Below, one piece after another: positions 26,191-34,888 of a stretch of 64,000 nt of DNA (positions are counted from its first letter, which is position 1; each line of letters begins with the position of its first letter). The stretch lies in contig NZ_QURO01000004.1 of NCBI RefSeq assembly GCF_003426945.1, positions 248,001 to 312,000 on the forward strand, in the 5' to 3' direction. This stretch comes from Thermus sediminis (GTDB lineage: Bacteria; Deinococcota; Deinococci; Deinococcales; Thermaceae). The notes under the pieces were generated by a model. It worked only from the letters and a program-made list of their open reading frames with translations. It ran no database searches and was not told the origin of the DNA. A program made the position numbers and the translations under genes.

Positions 26191-27476
26191 AGGCTAGCCT
26201 CTAGGGCCTCCTCCATTCGCCTAAGCCCCTCTTGGGCCTCTTCCAGAGAGGCTACCAAGGGAACCAGGATCCTTAAGACGTTGCCGTACATCCCCGCCTT
26301 GAGGAGGATGAGACCCCGATCCCTGGCCGCCTCCAGCACCGCCTGGGCAAGCTCTGGGGCAGGCTCCTTGCTTTTCCGGTCCCGCACCAGCTCCAGGGCC
26401 ACCATGGGCCCCAGGCCCCGCACCTCCCCCACCTGGAGGAAGCGCTCCTGAAAACGCAAAAGCCCATCCCAAAGGACCTTGGCCAAAACTTCCGCTCGAT
26501 CCAAAAGGCCCTCTTCGGCAAAGACATCCAACACCGCAAGCCCGGCGGCGCAGGCCAGGGGGTTGCCCGCGTAGGTCCCCCCCAGGCCCCCGGGCATAGG
26601 AGCGTCCATGACCTCGGCCCGCCCCACCACCCCCGAAAGGGGAAGCCCCGCGGCCACGCTTTTGGCGAAGGTGAGGAGATCCGGCACCACCCCGCTATGC
26701 TCAATGGCCCACATCCGCCCGGTGCGGCCAAAGCCGGACTGAATCTCATCAGCCACTAGGAGGATACCGTGGGCCTCGGTGATCCGGCGCACCTCCTTTA
26801 GGTACGCAGGCGACAGAGGAATAAATCCGCCCTCGCCCAGGATGGGTTCCAGGATCAAGGCGGCCACCCGCTCCGGGTCCACCTGGGTGCGGAAAAGCTC
26901 TTCGAGGCCCTCCACGGCCAGGCCATCGGAAACCCCCCGGTAAGGGTAGGGGGCGGGGGCGTGGTAGACCTCGGGGGCGAAGGGGCCGAAGTTCTGCTTG
27001 TAGTAGGAAGCCTTCCCCGTGAGGGACATGCCCAGGAGGGTGCGGCCGTGGAAGCTGTGGGTGAGGGCTACCACTGCTGGCCTGCCCGTATACGCCCGGG
27101 CGACCTTGACCGCGTTCTCTACCGCCTCCGCCCCCGTGGTAAGGAAGATGGCCTTCTTAGGAAAAGCCCCGGGAGAAACCTGGGCCAGGCGCTCCGCCAG
27201 GCGTACGTAGGCCTCGTAGGGGGTCACCTGGAAGCAGGTGTGGGTGAAGTGCTCTAGCTGGGCCCGCACCGCCTGAAGGACCCTCGGGTGGCCATGGCCC
27301 ACGTTCATGACCCCAATGCCCCCGGCGAAGTCCAGATACTCCCGGCCGTCCACGTCCCAAAGCCGTACCCCCTTGGCCCGGGCCACGAAAATAGGGTGGG
27401 CCTGGGCCACCCCTCTCGGGACGTAGCGCTCTCGCAGTTGCCAAAGGGCTTGGTTGCGCCATGGGGTTTCGAGCAC
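26187..27476 (-). CDS. gabT: 4-aminobutyrate aminotransferase
   Basis: 429 residues from the GTG at 27476, preceded by AAAGGAGG. Class III PLP aminotransferase: FAGGIGVMNVGHGHPRVL, TTGAEAVENAVKVARAYTGR, LLVADEIQSGFGRTGRMWA and the PLP lysine in TFAKSVAAGLPLSGV. It is paralogous to the gene at 20915. GABA, 5-aminovalerate or another omega-amino acid is the probable substrate. It is the first gene of the transport and catabolism run, with its promoter probably in the 76 bases after the pucR stop. Confidence 0.9.
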   Translation of the reverse strand: MLETPWRNQALWQLRERYVPRGVAQAHPIFVARAKGVRLWDVDGREYLDFAGGIGVMNVGHGHPRVLQAVRAQLEHFTHTCFQVTPYEAYVRLAERLAQVSPGAFPKKAIFLTTGAEAVENAVKVARAYTGRPAVVALTHSFHGRTLLGMSLTGKASYYKQNFGPFAPEVYHAPAPYPYRGVSDGLAVEGLEELFRTQVDPERVAALILEPILGEGGFIPLSPAYLKEVRRITEAHGILLVADEIQSGFGRTGRMWAIEHSGVVPDLLTFAKSVAAGLPLSGVVGRAEVMDAPMPGGLGGTYAGNPLACAAGLAVLDVFAEEGLLDRAEVLAKVLWDGLLRFQERFLQVGEVRGLGPMVALELVRDRKSKEPAPELAQAVLEAARDRGLILLKAGMYGNVLRILVPLVASLEEAQEGLRRMEEALEASL

Positions 27477-27552
27477 CTCGCCTCCTTTGAGACCGAAAGT
27501 TACGCCAAACCCCCGGCCCCTTCAATGTCATGGAAAGACAAAGTCCGGCGCT

Positions 27553-28932
27553 CTAATTGGTTTGAAGTGACCAAATCCGGGCGGCCAGCTCCAGGAGAAA
27601 GCGGTTATCGGGATCCTCCAGGGAGAGTCCCAACCGCTCCTCTAGCCGCTTCAAGCGGTAGCGCAGGGTGTTAGGGTGGACCCCCAAAGTCCTGGCCGCC
27701 TCCTGGAAGCGGAACCCCGCCCAAACCCAGGCCAGCAAGGCTTCCCGCTCCCTCCTAGGCAGCGGGCGAAGGATGTCTAAAAGCTCTTGGCGGGACTCGG
27801 GGTCCCCAAGAAGGAAGCGAGGGACCAGATGATCCTCGTAAAGGTAGACTCCCTCTTGGGCGAAAACCCGAAGGCGTTCCACCTCTGCCAAGGCCTGGAC
27901 TAGGCGGTCCAGCGGGTGGGGGCGGGAGAAGTGGAGAGGCCAAGGACGGCCCAGGCTTTGGAAAAAGGCTTTGGGATCAAATACCTCAGGCAGAAGGAAG
28001 CGTAACTGGTTTAGGCTCAAGGAAACCACGGGCCTCACCCCTGAAGCCGCCAGGAAGTCCTTCACCTCCCCCAAAGCCCGTTCCCGCTCCTGGAAGCCTC
28101 TTTCAGAAAGGGGAAGGCTCAGGGGAAGGTGAGCGACGCCCAAGCGGTACCGCTTTTCCAGGTCCAGGCCAAAGGCCCGCACCCGCTCCAGGGTGAGGGC
28201 CTCCTGCCGCCCCTCCAAAAGGGCATCCAAAAAGGCGTATCCAAGCCTGGCCTCCCGCTCGGCCAGGGCCCGCTCATGGGCAAGGATAAGCCCGGCTACC
28301 AGGGCGGCGTTTTCCAAGGCCCGAGCCTCTACCTCCTCTGCTGTCCCCTCTAGGACCAGATACCCAGCCGGCCCCCGACCCAAGGGCACGGGCACGGAAA
28401 ACCCTTCCCCAGGAACCTCGCTCCAGCGGACCTCCTTTCCCATGAGGCGGGAAAGCTGGGCCAGAAAAGAGGCCAAGTCTTCCCGCTCCAAGAGGGCGGC
28501 CATCAGGGCTCGGTGCAGGGTCTGGGCCCTCTTCTGCACCTCCAGCTGCTGGGCCAGAAGCCGCCTTAGAACCTCCTCGCTTACCTGAGCAAAGGGTATC
28601 TCCCAAGGAAGCTCCAGCACCGCCACCCCCGCCTGAGCCAGGACGGAAAGGACGGGTTCGGGAAAAGCTTCAAAGAACTGGGGCACCGCCAAGGCGATGG
28701 CGGCGGGCTCCGCTACTGCAAGCTCCTGGGCGAAGCGCCTCAGAGCCGAGGTTTCCCGGGGCCAAGCGTACCCAGTGGTGAGGACAAGCTGCCCAGGCCG
28801 AACCCAAGGAGCAGGCTCGGGCAGGTCCACCACGTGAACCCAGCTCACCCGCCTCCCTGGGTCCCCGGCCAAGAGGCGGGCCCGGGCAAGGGAAGGAAGC
28901 TGTAAAAGCTCGGCCAAGGGAAGGCCCGGCAT
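27553..28932 (-). CDS. PucR-family transcriptional regulator
   Basis: 459 residues with the classical layout: an N-terminal PucR domain (LPLAELLQLPSLARARLLAGD, VRPGQLVLTTGYAWP), a CdaR-type middle region and a C-terminal helix-turn-helix (FQEAARTLGVHPNTLRYRLKR). Family members activate purine, amine or amino-acid catabolism genes in response to a metabolite. It sits directly upstream of gabT-pot and its ATG overlaps the stop of the preceding ATPase gene (TAATG). A weak inverted repeat ATTGGT...ACCAAAT overlaps its own 3' end, in front of gabT. Likely regulator of the amine operon, inferred from position. Confidence 0.85.
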   Translation of the reverse strand: MPGLPLAELLQLPSLARARLLAGDPGRRVSWVHVVDLPEPAPWVRPGQLVLTTGYAWPRETSALRRFAQELAVAEPAAIALAVPQFFEAFPEPVLSVLAQAGVAVLELPWEIPFAQVSEEVLRRLLAQQLEVQKRAQTLHRALMAALLEREDLASFLAQLSRLMGKEVRWSEVPGEGFSVPVPLGRGPAGYLVLEGTAEEVEARALENAALVAGLILAHERALAEREARLGYAFLDALLEGRQEALTLERVRAFGLDLEKRYRLGVAHLPLSLPLSERGFQERERALGEVKDFLAASGVRPVVSLSLNQLRFLLPEVFDPKAFFQSLGRPWPLHFSRPHPLDRLVQALAEVERLRVFAQEGVYLYEDHLVPRFLLGDPESRQELLDILRPLPRREREALLAWVWAGFRFQEAARTLGVHPNTLRYRLKRLEERLGLSLEDPDNRFLLELAARIWSLQTN

Positions 28933-30596
28933 TACCCCCCCACCTGACGCACCAAAAGCCCCCTCAGGCGGTTCACCGCCCCCCCAAGCTCCAGGGGGCG
29001 CACGAAGGCCAGCTCCGGGGCCTCCTCCAAGGCGAAGAGGTCCTCCACCTCCAAGGCCCTTTCCACCAGGGCCTTTAGGGGGGTCCTGCCGTCCGCGAGG
29101 CCCTGGAGGCGGCGAAAAAGGGCCCCCAGGAGGCGCACCTGGGCGTTCTCATGGAGGTCCAGGGCGGAGAGGTCCACCACCTCCTCCCCGTAAAGGAGCT
29201 CCTTTACGCCCCGGCCCTTGACCCGTTCCCGGCTTCCCCGCCTAGGGTCAAAGCTTTCGGGCAGGGGGGCCCGGGGCATGACCCTAAAGGGATACCGGGG
29301 CTCGCCGTAGCGGCGGCCCGTGGGGTGGCCCCGGGCTATGGCCCTGGCCTCCCCCGTCACCTCCTTGGGGATGTACTCCTCCATGAGGACCACGGTGTCC
29401 GCCAGGTCCAGGTAGTCCCCCACGCCCCCCACCACCAGGACCAGGCTCACGCCCAGGACCTTAAAGTCCCCCACCCGGTCCAGGAGGGGGGTGAGGGTCT
29501 CCCGCCGCACCAGGGCCTGCATGCGGGCGTCCCGCACCAGGAGGTTGGTGGCCGAGGTGTCCTCGTCCAGGAGGAGGGTCCGGGCCCCAAGCTCCAAGGC
29601 CTCCAGGATGGCCGCCGCCAGGCTGGTGGAGCCCGAGGCGTCCTCGGTGGAGAAGCGGGCCGTGTCCTGGCCCAAGGGGAGGTCGTGGACAAAGGGCCTG
29701 AGGTCCACCCCCTTGACGCTCCTCCCGTCCTCGGACTGGACCCTTTGGGCCAGGGCCTCGGTCACCACCCACTCCCGCCCGTCCCCGGGAACGTGGGGGT
29801 GGACCCCGTGGACCAGGGCCTCGAGGAGGGTGGTCTTCCCGTGGAACCCGCCCCCGGTGATGAGGGTGAGGCCCCGGGGAAGCCCCATGCCCAGGACCTC
29901 TCCCCGGTGGGGGACCTGGAAGCGGACCCGGAGGGAAGGGGGGCTTTGGAAGGGGATGGCCCCCTTGAGGGGCCTCTGGCTCACCCCGCTTTCCCGGGGG
30001 AGGATGGCCCCCTCCCCCACGAAGGCCACGAGGCCCCTTTCGGGAAGCCGCTCCTGGATGTGGGCGAAGTCCTCCGCCTGGCGCACGTGGGCCAGGAGGA
30101 CCCCCCGGTCCAGGTCCTCCAGAAAGCCCCTAAGGTGCCCCTCCAGGGCCCCAAAGAGCCTCGCCGCCTCCTTGCCCAGGATGCGCCGCCCTTGGGCGGG
30201 AAGCCCTAGGCGGAAGCGCAAGGAGAGCCCTTCCCCCAAGTGGGCCCCGGCCCGCTTCAGGACCTTGGGGCTCTCCACGGCCACATGAACCTCCCCCGAG
30301 TGGCCGCTTCCTCCGATCCGGGGGAGGGCCTTTAGGCGGGCCTTGAGGCTCCTTAGGAGGAAGTCCTCCAGGGCGATCTGGCCCTCGGGGCGGGCATAAA
30401 CCCTAAGCCCCGCCACCCTCCCCTCGGGGTAGCGCACCTCCAGGACGCTGGGGGTGGCGAAGGGGTCCCCTTGGACATGGACGAAGCGGAGGGTAAACCC
30501 CTCCCCCTGCCACAGGCCCCTCAGGTCCTTGTAGAAGGGGTAGGGCCGGCCCTCCAGGGAGGCCAGAAGGGCCAGGAGGTCGCCGTAGCGCCGCAC
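28932..30596 (-). CDS. COG3044 ABC-class ATPase of unknown function
   Basis: 554 residues of the ABC_ATPase (PF09818/COG3044) family. N-terminal YKDLRGLWQGEGFTLRFVHVQ and VQGDPFATPS are diagnostic; the P-loop is ITGGGFHGKTTLLEAL and the switch region is SGSTSLAAAILEALELGA, followed by LLLDEDTSATNLLVRD as Walker B. The family is cytoplasmic and has no partner permease; its role is not established. The start is GTG at 30596, immediately after the TAG of the upstream aminotransferase, with GGAGGT seven bases before. Its stop overlaps the pucR start. Confidence 0.85.
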   Translation of the reverse strand: MRRYGDLLALLASLEGRPYPFYKDLRGLWQGEGFTLRFVHVQGDPFATPSVLEVRYPEGRVAGLRVYARPEGQIALEDFLLRSLKARLKALPRIGGSGHSGEVHVAVESPKVLKRAGAHLGEGLSLRFRLGLPAQGRRILGKEAARLFGALEGHLRGFLEDLDRGVLLAHVRQAEDFAHIQERLPERGLVAFVGEGAILPRESGVSQRPLKGAIPFQSPPSLRVRFQVPHRGEVLGMGLPRGLTLITGGGFHGKTTLLEALVHGVHPHVPGDGREWVVTEALAQRVQSEDGRSVKGVDLRPFVHDLPLGQDTARFSTEDASGSTSLAAAILEALELGARTLLLDEDTSATNLLVRDARMQALVRRETLTPLLDRVGDFKVLGVSLVLVVGGVGDYLDLADTVVLMEEYIPKEVTGEARAIARGHPTGRRYGEPRYPFRVMPRAPLPESFDPRRGSRERVKGRGVKELLYGEEVVDLSALDLHENAQVRLLGALFRRLQGLADGRTPLKALVERALEVEDLFALEEAPELAFVRPLELGGAVNRLRGLLVRQVGG

Positions 30597-31913
30597 CTAG
30601 CCCACCTCCACCCCCGCCCGCCTAAGGGCCCGGCCCAGGCGCTCCACCCCTTCCCGGAACTCCTCCTCCCGGATGGTGAGGGGCGGGGCCAGGATGAGGA
30701 CGTTGTGCTTGGCGAAGAGGTAGACCCCCTCCTGGAGGAGGGCCTTGAGGAGGGCCTGCATGGGGGGGCTATAGGGGGCGTGCCAGGGGGAAAGGGGTTC
30801 TTTGGTGGCCCGGTCCCGCACCAGCTCCACCCCATAGAAGGCCCCAACCCCCCGCACCTCCCCCACCCAGGGATGGGCCTCCAGAGACCTTAGGGCCTCG
30901 AGGAAAACGGGCTCAAGCCGCCCTACCCTTGCAAAGACCCCCTCCTCCCGGTAGGCCTCGAGGGCCGCTAGGCCCGCGGCCACAGCCAGGGGGTGGCCGG
31001 AGTAGGTGTGCCCCGTGGGCAGGGGGACCTCGTCAAAGGCCTGGGCCAGCCCCTCCCGCACCAGGACCCCGCCTAGGGGCACGTAGGCCCCCGTCACCCC
31101 CTTGGCGAAGGTGATGAGGTCCGGCACGACCCCAAGGCGCAGGGCGGCGAAGCCCGTCCCCACCCGGCCAAACCCCGTCATGACCTCGTCAAAGACCAGA
31201 AGGATCCCATACCGGTCGCAGATCTCCCGCACCCCCTTCAGGTAGCCCTCGGGGTAGACGATGACCCCGTTGGAGCCCACCACCGGCTCCAGAAAGAGGG
31301 CGGCCACCCGCCTGGGGTCCTCGTGGAGGAGGACCCGTTCCAGGTGGTCTAGGGCCCTCTGGGTCTCCTCCCTGGGGTCCTCGGTGTAGAAGGGGCTCCG
31401 GTAGGGGTAGGGGGCGAAGAAGTGGACCACCCCGGGGATGGCGGGCTCGGCGGGCCACCTGCGGTTCTCCCCGGTGAGGGCGGCGGCGCCATGGGTGGCC
31501 CCGTGGAAGGAGCGGTAGGCGGAAAGGACCTTGGGGCGCCCCGTGAGGTGGCGGACGAACTTGAGGGCATCCTCATTGGCCTCGGCGCCCGAGGGGGTGA
31601 AGAAGACCCGGGCCCCCTCGGGCCAGGGGGCAAGGTCGGAGAGGGCCTTGGCCAAGAGGGCCCTCTTGTCGTGGAAGAGGCTTGGGGCGGCGTAGGCCAG
31701 GGTGGCCGCCTGCTCGGCGATGGCCCGGACCATCCTGGGGTGGGCGTGGCCCAGATTGGCCGCCACCAGGCCCGAGGAAAGGTCCAGGTACCGCCCCCCT
31801 TGGGCGTCGTAGAGCCAGACCCCCTCCCCCCGGACCACGAGGGGCGGGTCCAGGGACCCCTGGGGAAGCCAGGGGGTGAGGACGTGCCGCCTGTGGAGGG
31901 CCTTGAGGTCCAT
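30597..31913 (-). CDS. Class III aminotransferase (beta-alanine/taurine-pyruvate type)
   Basis: 438 residues; third class III aminotransferase of this region but of a different subgroup from the two GabT-like ones. Visible are LDLSSGLVAANLGHAHPRM, FTPSGAEANEDALKFVRHLTGR, YRSFHGATHGAAALTG, FDEVMTGFGRVGTGFA and the PLP lysine in TFAKGVTGAYVPLGGV. Such enzymes use pyruvate as acceptor for omega-amino acids such as beta-alanine. It leads a three-gene unit with the COG3044 ATPase and the PucR regulator. Precise substrate is not readable. Confidence 0.88.
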   Translation of the reverse strand: MDLKALHRRHVLTPWLPQGSLDPPLVVRGEGVWLYDAQGGRYLDLSSGLVAANLGHAHPRMVRAIAEQAATLAYAAPSLFHDKRALLAKALSDLAPWPEGARVFFTPSGAEANEDALKFVRHLTGRPKVLSAYRSFHGATHGAAALTGENRRWPAEPAIPGVVHFFAPYPYRSPFYTEDPREETQRALDHLERVLLHEDPRRVAALFLEPVVGSNGVIVYPEGYLKGVREICDRYGILLVFDEVMTGFGRVGTGFAALRLGVVPDLITFAKGVTGAYVPLGGVLVREGLAQAFDEVPLPTGHTYSGHPLAVAAGLAALEAYREEGVFARVGRLEPVFLEALRSLEAHPWVGEVRGVGAFYGVELVRDRATKEPLSPWHAPYSPPMQALLKALLQEGVYLFAKHNVLILAPPLTIREEEFREGVERLGRALRRAGVEVG

Positions 31914-32686
31914 GGCGGGGATTATACGCCAAGACCCTCACCGCCAGTGCCCGGAAGCCCGCACAGGGACTCCTCCAGCCTGCCCCCCGTTCCACACCCC
32001 CCAGGATTCCCCCAAAGACGGGTTCTCGCCAGAAGCTCCCCATCTCAAAGGAACGCTTTTGGAGGCGGAAGGTCTCCCCCGTGGTCGGTTCACGGGCGTG
32101 GGTCTGGTCGGAGAATGAGGTTGGTCCGGGAGTGGCGCATCCAAAGCATCGGACTCCTCACCCTGCCTCAGCGGCGGCCAAAGAGGGGAATACCTAAAGG
32201 TTCCTTACGCCTTGCCGCGGGAAGGACCCGTGGGAGGCCTCCAGGAAAAGGGTACCCGCCAAGTGTGGAACCAATCCCACCCCACGGCCCATGGCCACGA
32301 GAAGCATTTCCATCTGCCGTTGCCAAGTTTCCCGCAGTCATTCTAAGTACCTGGCCACACGGCTTTGGCCCTGGAAGGGATTCGCCCTCTGTACCTGCCA
32401 AGAAGCCCCGGTTTCCCAGACCCGAAGCCCCTAGGCCTAGGCTGGCACCCCCTCAGGCCTCCCGGCGCAGTGGTGGCGTCTCCCCCAAGGGGACCGGAAA
32501 GGGCCATGGCGTTGAGGTAAATGTTCTCCACTTGGAGGGCCCCCTCCCCTTTGGCCGCTGGGAAGACTGGGGAGGGAGGCTCTCCCCCCTGGGCGCCGGT
32601 CAGACCCCAGGAACTCCAGGAAGCGGAGGAGGCCCCCCATCGGCCAGGACCACCTTCCACCCCCCGGGCAGATCCAAGGCGAAGCC
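31914..32686. other. Gene-poor stretch without an intact coding sequence
   Basis: Several frames are open for short distances but none shows continuous third-position G/C. On the minus strand about 46 codons near 32197-32336 read ETWQRQMEMLLVAMGRGVGL, which faintly resembles the C-terminal domain of LysR regulators. On the minus strand around 32530-32640 coding-like codons appear in changing frames. I see no hairpin terminator, repeat copy or tRNA. It is best read as decaying sequence between the aminotransferase and galK. Confidence 0.4.
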
Positions 32687-33018
32687 GTGGAGACGGTCCG
32701 TCACCCCCTCCGCGTGCCCCCGGCAGAGGAGGGCTCCGAAAAGGCCCAAAACCCTGGGAAAGGGTTCCACCGCCAGCGGGGTCTCCACAGGCGCCACCCC
32801 CCGGGGCAGAAGGGCGCCATCCGTGAGGAAGCCCACGGAGAGGACCACGCCCACGGCCCCTGCGACCCCTGCCTCTGGCCGGACCCCACCTACGCCGAGG
32901 CCATCGCCAAAGAGCTTTGCCCCCTGGATCCCGCAGGGTCTCCACCGAGGCCCTGGACGATGAAGCCCGAAGCTATCTGGACCTTCTGGAGGGCAACCTG
33001 AGGGCCCTTTGCCCATAA
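32687..33018 (+). pseudogene. Degenerate fragment, possibly a zinc/manganese ABC-transporter binding protein
   Basis: The plus strand reads EEAHGEDHAHGPCDPCLWPDP, then PTYAEAIAKELCPLDPAG, and after a frame change near 32938 SYLDLLEGNLRALCP and a stop at 33016-33018. The order histidine-rich loop, DPxLWxDP, AEAIA, LDPA, YxxxLxxNL is that of ZnuA/TroA C-terminal halves. The usual N-terminal half is missing. The antisense strand across 32640-32880 is also open with good codon bias (residues such as ALDLPGGWKVVLAD), so the coding strand is uncertain. Confidence 0.3.
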
Positions 33019-33025
33019 TGGGGGC

Positions 33026-34069
33026 ATGGGCTTCAAGGAGATCTTCGGCGCCCTTCCCGAGGCCAGCGCCCAGGCTCCGGGACGGGTCAACCTCTTGGGC
33101 GAGCACACGGACTACCAGGAGGGCTACGTCCTCCCCACCCCCCTCCCCCACTGCACCCAGGTGGAGGCAGGAAGGGCCGAGGGCCGGGTGGAGGCCTACA
33201 GCGAGAACTTCAAGGAGCTTCGCGCCAGGCCCCTCACAAGCCCCCCCCAAGGGGACTTCCTGGACTACCTCCTGGGGGTCGTCTGGGCCCTTAGGGAGGC
33301 GGGGCATGGGGTGCCCGGGGCCCGGTTCTACGTGCGGAGCCAGGTGCCCATGGGGGCGGGGCTTTCCAGCTCCGCGGCCCTCGAGGTGGCGGCCCTCAAG
33401 GCCCTGAGGCTTCTTTACCGTTTACCCCTCTCTGACCGGGAGGTGGCCCTGCTGGCCCAAAAGGCCGAGGTGGATTACGTGGGCGTGCGTTGCGGCATCA
33501 TGGACCAGATGGCGGCGAGCCTTGGCGAGGCGGGCAAGGCCCTCTTCCTGGACACCCGCACCCTGGCCCACGAGAACCTCCCCCTCCCCCCGGGAACCCG
33601 GGTGGCCGTCCTGGACCTGGGCCTGGGCCGCCGCCTGGCGGAAGCCGGCTACAATGAGCGGCGCCGGGAGGCCGAGGAGGCGGCGAGGCGGCTTGGGGTG
33701 CGGGCCTTAAGGGACGTGGCCGACCTCTGCCTGGTGGAAAGCCTCCCCTCCCCCCTGGACCGGCGGGCCCGGCACATCGTAGGGGAGAACCTCAGGGTCC
33801 TAAGGGGCGTGGAGGCCCTAAGGCGGGGGGACGCCCGGGCCTTCGGGGAGCTCATGACCCAAAGCCACCGCTCCCTGGCCCAAGACTACGAGGTGAGCCT
33901 CCCCGAGCTGGACGCCCTGGTGGAGGAGGCCCTAAAGGCGGGGGCCCTGGGGGCCAAGCTCACGGGGGCGGGGTTTGGGGGAGCGGTGGTGGCCCTGGTG
34001 GAGGCCCCCCGCTACGCCGCCTTCCAGGAGGCCCTAAAGGCCCGCTTTCCCAGCCTAAGGACCCTCTAG
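33026..34069 (+). CDS. galK: Galactokinase
   Basis: 347 residues, GHMP-kinase family. The galactokinase signature GRVNLLGEHTDYQEGYVLP is near residues 19-37, the ATP-binding loop PMGAGLSSSAALEVAALKAL near 110-130 and the C-terminal KLTGAGFGGAVVAL near 311-325. It phosphorylates galactose at C1. The ATG at 33026 follows CATAAT by six bases, consistent with a leaderless message. No galT, galE or galactosidase is adjacent. It overlaps the convergent cas6 gene by 15 bases. Confidence 0.93.
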   Translation: MGFKEIFGALPEASAQAPGRVNLLGEHTDYQEGYVLPTPLPHCTQVEAGRAEGRVEAYSENFKELRARPLTSPPQGDFLDYLLGVVWALREAGHGVPGARFYVRSQVPMGAGLSSSAALEVAALKALRLLYRLPLSDREVALLAQKAEVDYVGVRCGIMDQMAASLGEAGKALFLDTRTLAHENLPLPPGTRVAVLDLGLGRRLAEAGYNERRREAEEAARRLGVRALRDVADLCLVESLPSPLDRRARHIVGENLRVLRGVEALRRGDARAFGELMTQSHRSLAQDYEVSLPELDALVEEALKAGALGAKLTGAGFGGAVVALVEAPRYAAFQEALKARFPSLRTL

Positions 34070-34798
34070 CTCCGGCGAAGCCTCCGCGTAAGGCCTCACC
34101 AGGCCGTAACCTAGGCCCGTCTTGGCCCCCAACCCGCTAAAGAAGGCGAAGCGGCCCAGGGCGGTAAGCCAAAGGGCCTCCTCCTCCGTGGCCCTGGGAA
34201 GGTGGTAGACCACCCGGCCCACGAAGCCCACGGTGTCCACCTCCGCCCGGGCCATCCGGGTCCTCCCCTCCAGGAAGCGCACCGTGGTCCGTTCCAAAAG
34301 GCCCTCCCGCACCCCCTCGGGAGCCCTCAAGGGCCCGAAGGCTTCCAGCCTGCGCAGGAGGCTTTCCAGGACCAGGCGCGGCTCAGGAAGGGGGTACTGG
34401 ACCCCCTTCCGCCGGAAGAAGGTGGGGGTGTGGAAGCGCAGGGGCAGGTTGGGGCTTCCCGGCCCCTGGAAAAGGCGGGGGTAGGTGGTGAGGCCCGCCC
34501 AGGGGTGGCCTTCCTGCAAGACGGCCCTCACCCGGTAGGGCCTGCCCAGGCGCACCTCCTGGCCCTCGAGGCCAAAGAGCTTTGGGGAAAGCCGGGCGTA
34601 GAGCTCCTCCTTAAGGAGGCTCACCCGGGCCCAAGGCTGGCCCCTCCAGACCCCGAAGCCCAGGGCGAAGGGGTTCTCCCCTTGGTCGTGCACCTCGGGA
34701 AAGGCCTCCTTGAGGAGGGTGTAGAAGAAGCCCCGGAGGCCCAGGGGCTCAGGCGTCCCCTCCCCTTCCAGCACCAGGACCATGGCGGCCAGGACCAT
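34055..34798 (-). CDS. cas6: CRISPR repeat endoribonuclease Cas6
   Basis: 247 residues from the ATG at 34798 (ribosome site AAGGAG); an ATG at 34879 is in frame but lies in a dispersed repeat. The C-terminal glycine-rich loop FFSGLGAKTGLGYGLV is the Cas6 hallmark, with a RAMP-like N-terminal half (LRGFFYTLLKEAFPEVHD). It should cut the array transcript within each repeat, leaving an eight-base 5' tag. It is the last gene of the csm operon, separated from csm6 by a repeat with hairpin potential. Confidence 0.88.
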   Translation of the reverse strand: MVLAAMVLVLEGEGTPEPLGLRGFFYTLLKEAFPEVHDQGENPFALGFGVWRGQPWARVSLLKEELYARLSPKLFGLEGQEVRLGRPYRVRAVLQEGHPWAGLTTYPRLFQGPGSPNLPLRFHTPTFFRRKGVQYPLPEPRLVLESLLRRLEAFGPLRAPEGVREGLLERTTVRFLEGRTRMARAEVDTVGFVGRVVYHLPRATEEEALWLTALGRFAFFSGLGAKTGLGYGLVRPYAEASPELEGP

Positions 34799-34812
34799 TC
34801 TCTCCTTCCTCC

Positions 34813-34888
34813 GCTCTGCCAGTTCAGAAAAGCCTCTTGGAAACCTTCTGCCAGGGCCCCTATTAGCTTGGGCCAGCACGGGGTGGTA
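34813..34888. repeat. Dispersed 3'-end repeat, copy A (csm6-cas6 gap)
   Basis: Contains GTTCAGAAAAGCCTCTTGG, then CCAGGGCCCC and GCTTGGGCCAGCACGGGG, ending GGTGGTATCA directly at the csm6 stop. It aligns with copy D (55801-55868) over its whole length. It fills almost the entire csm6-cas6 intergenic space and includes GGGCCC and GGCC hairpin elements. Confidence 0.65.

Noticed and set aside
27555-27576. Inverted repeat ATTGGT...ACCAAAT before gabT
   Set aside because: Arms are only about six bases, and it overlaps the end of the pucR coding sequence; too weak to list as an operator.
31914-32686. Possible insertion-sequence remnant next to galK
   Set aside because: No terminal inverted repeats, target duplications or transposase motif could be seen.
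32600-33307. Minus-strand frame of 235 codons over the galK start
   Set aside because: The right half is shadow of galK. The left half has good codon bias but changes frame and matches no family I know, so it is noted only within the degenerate region.
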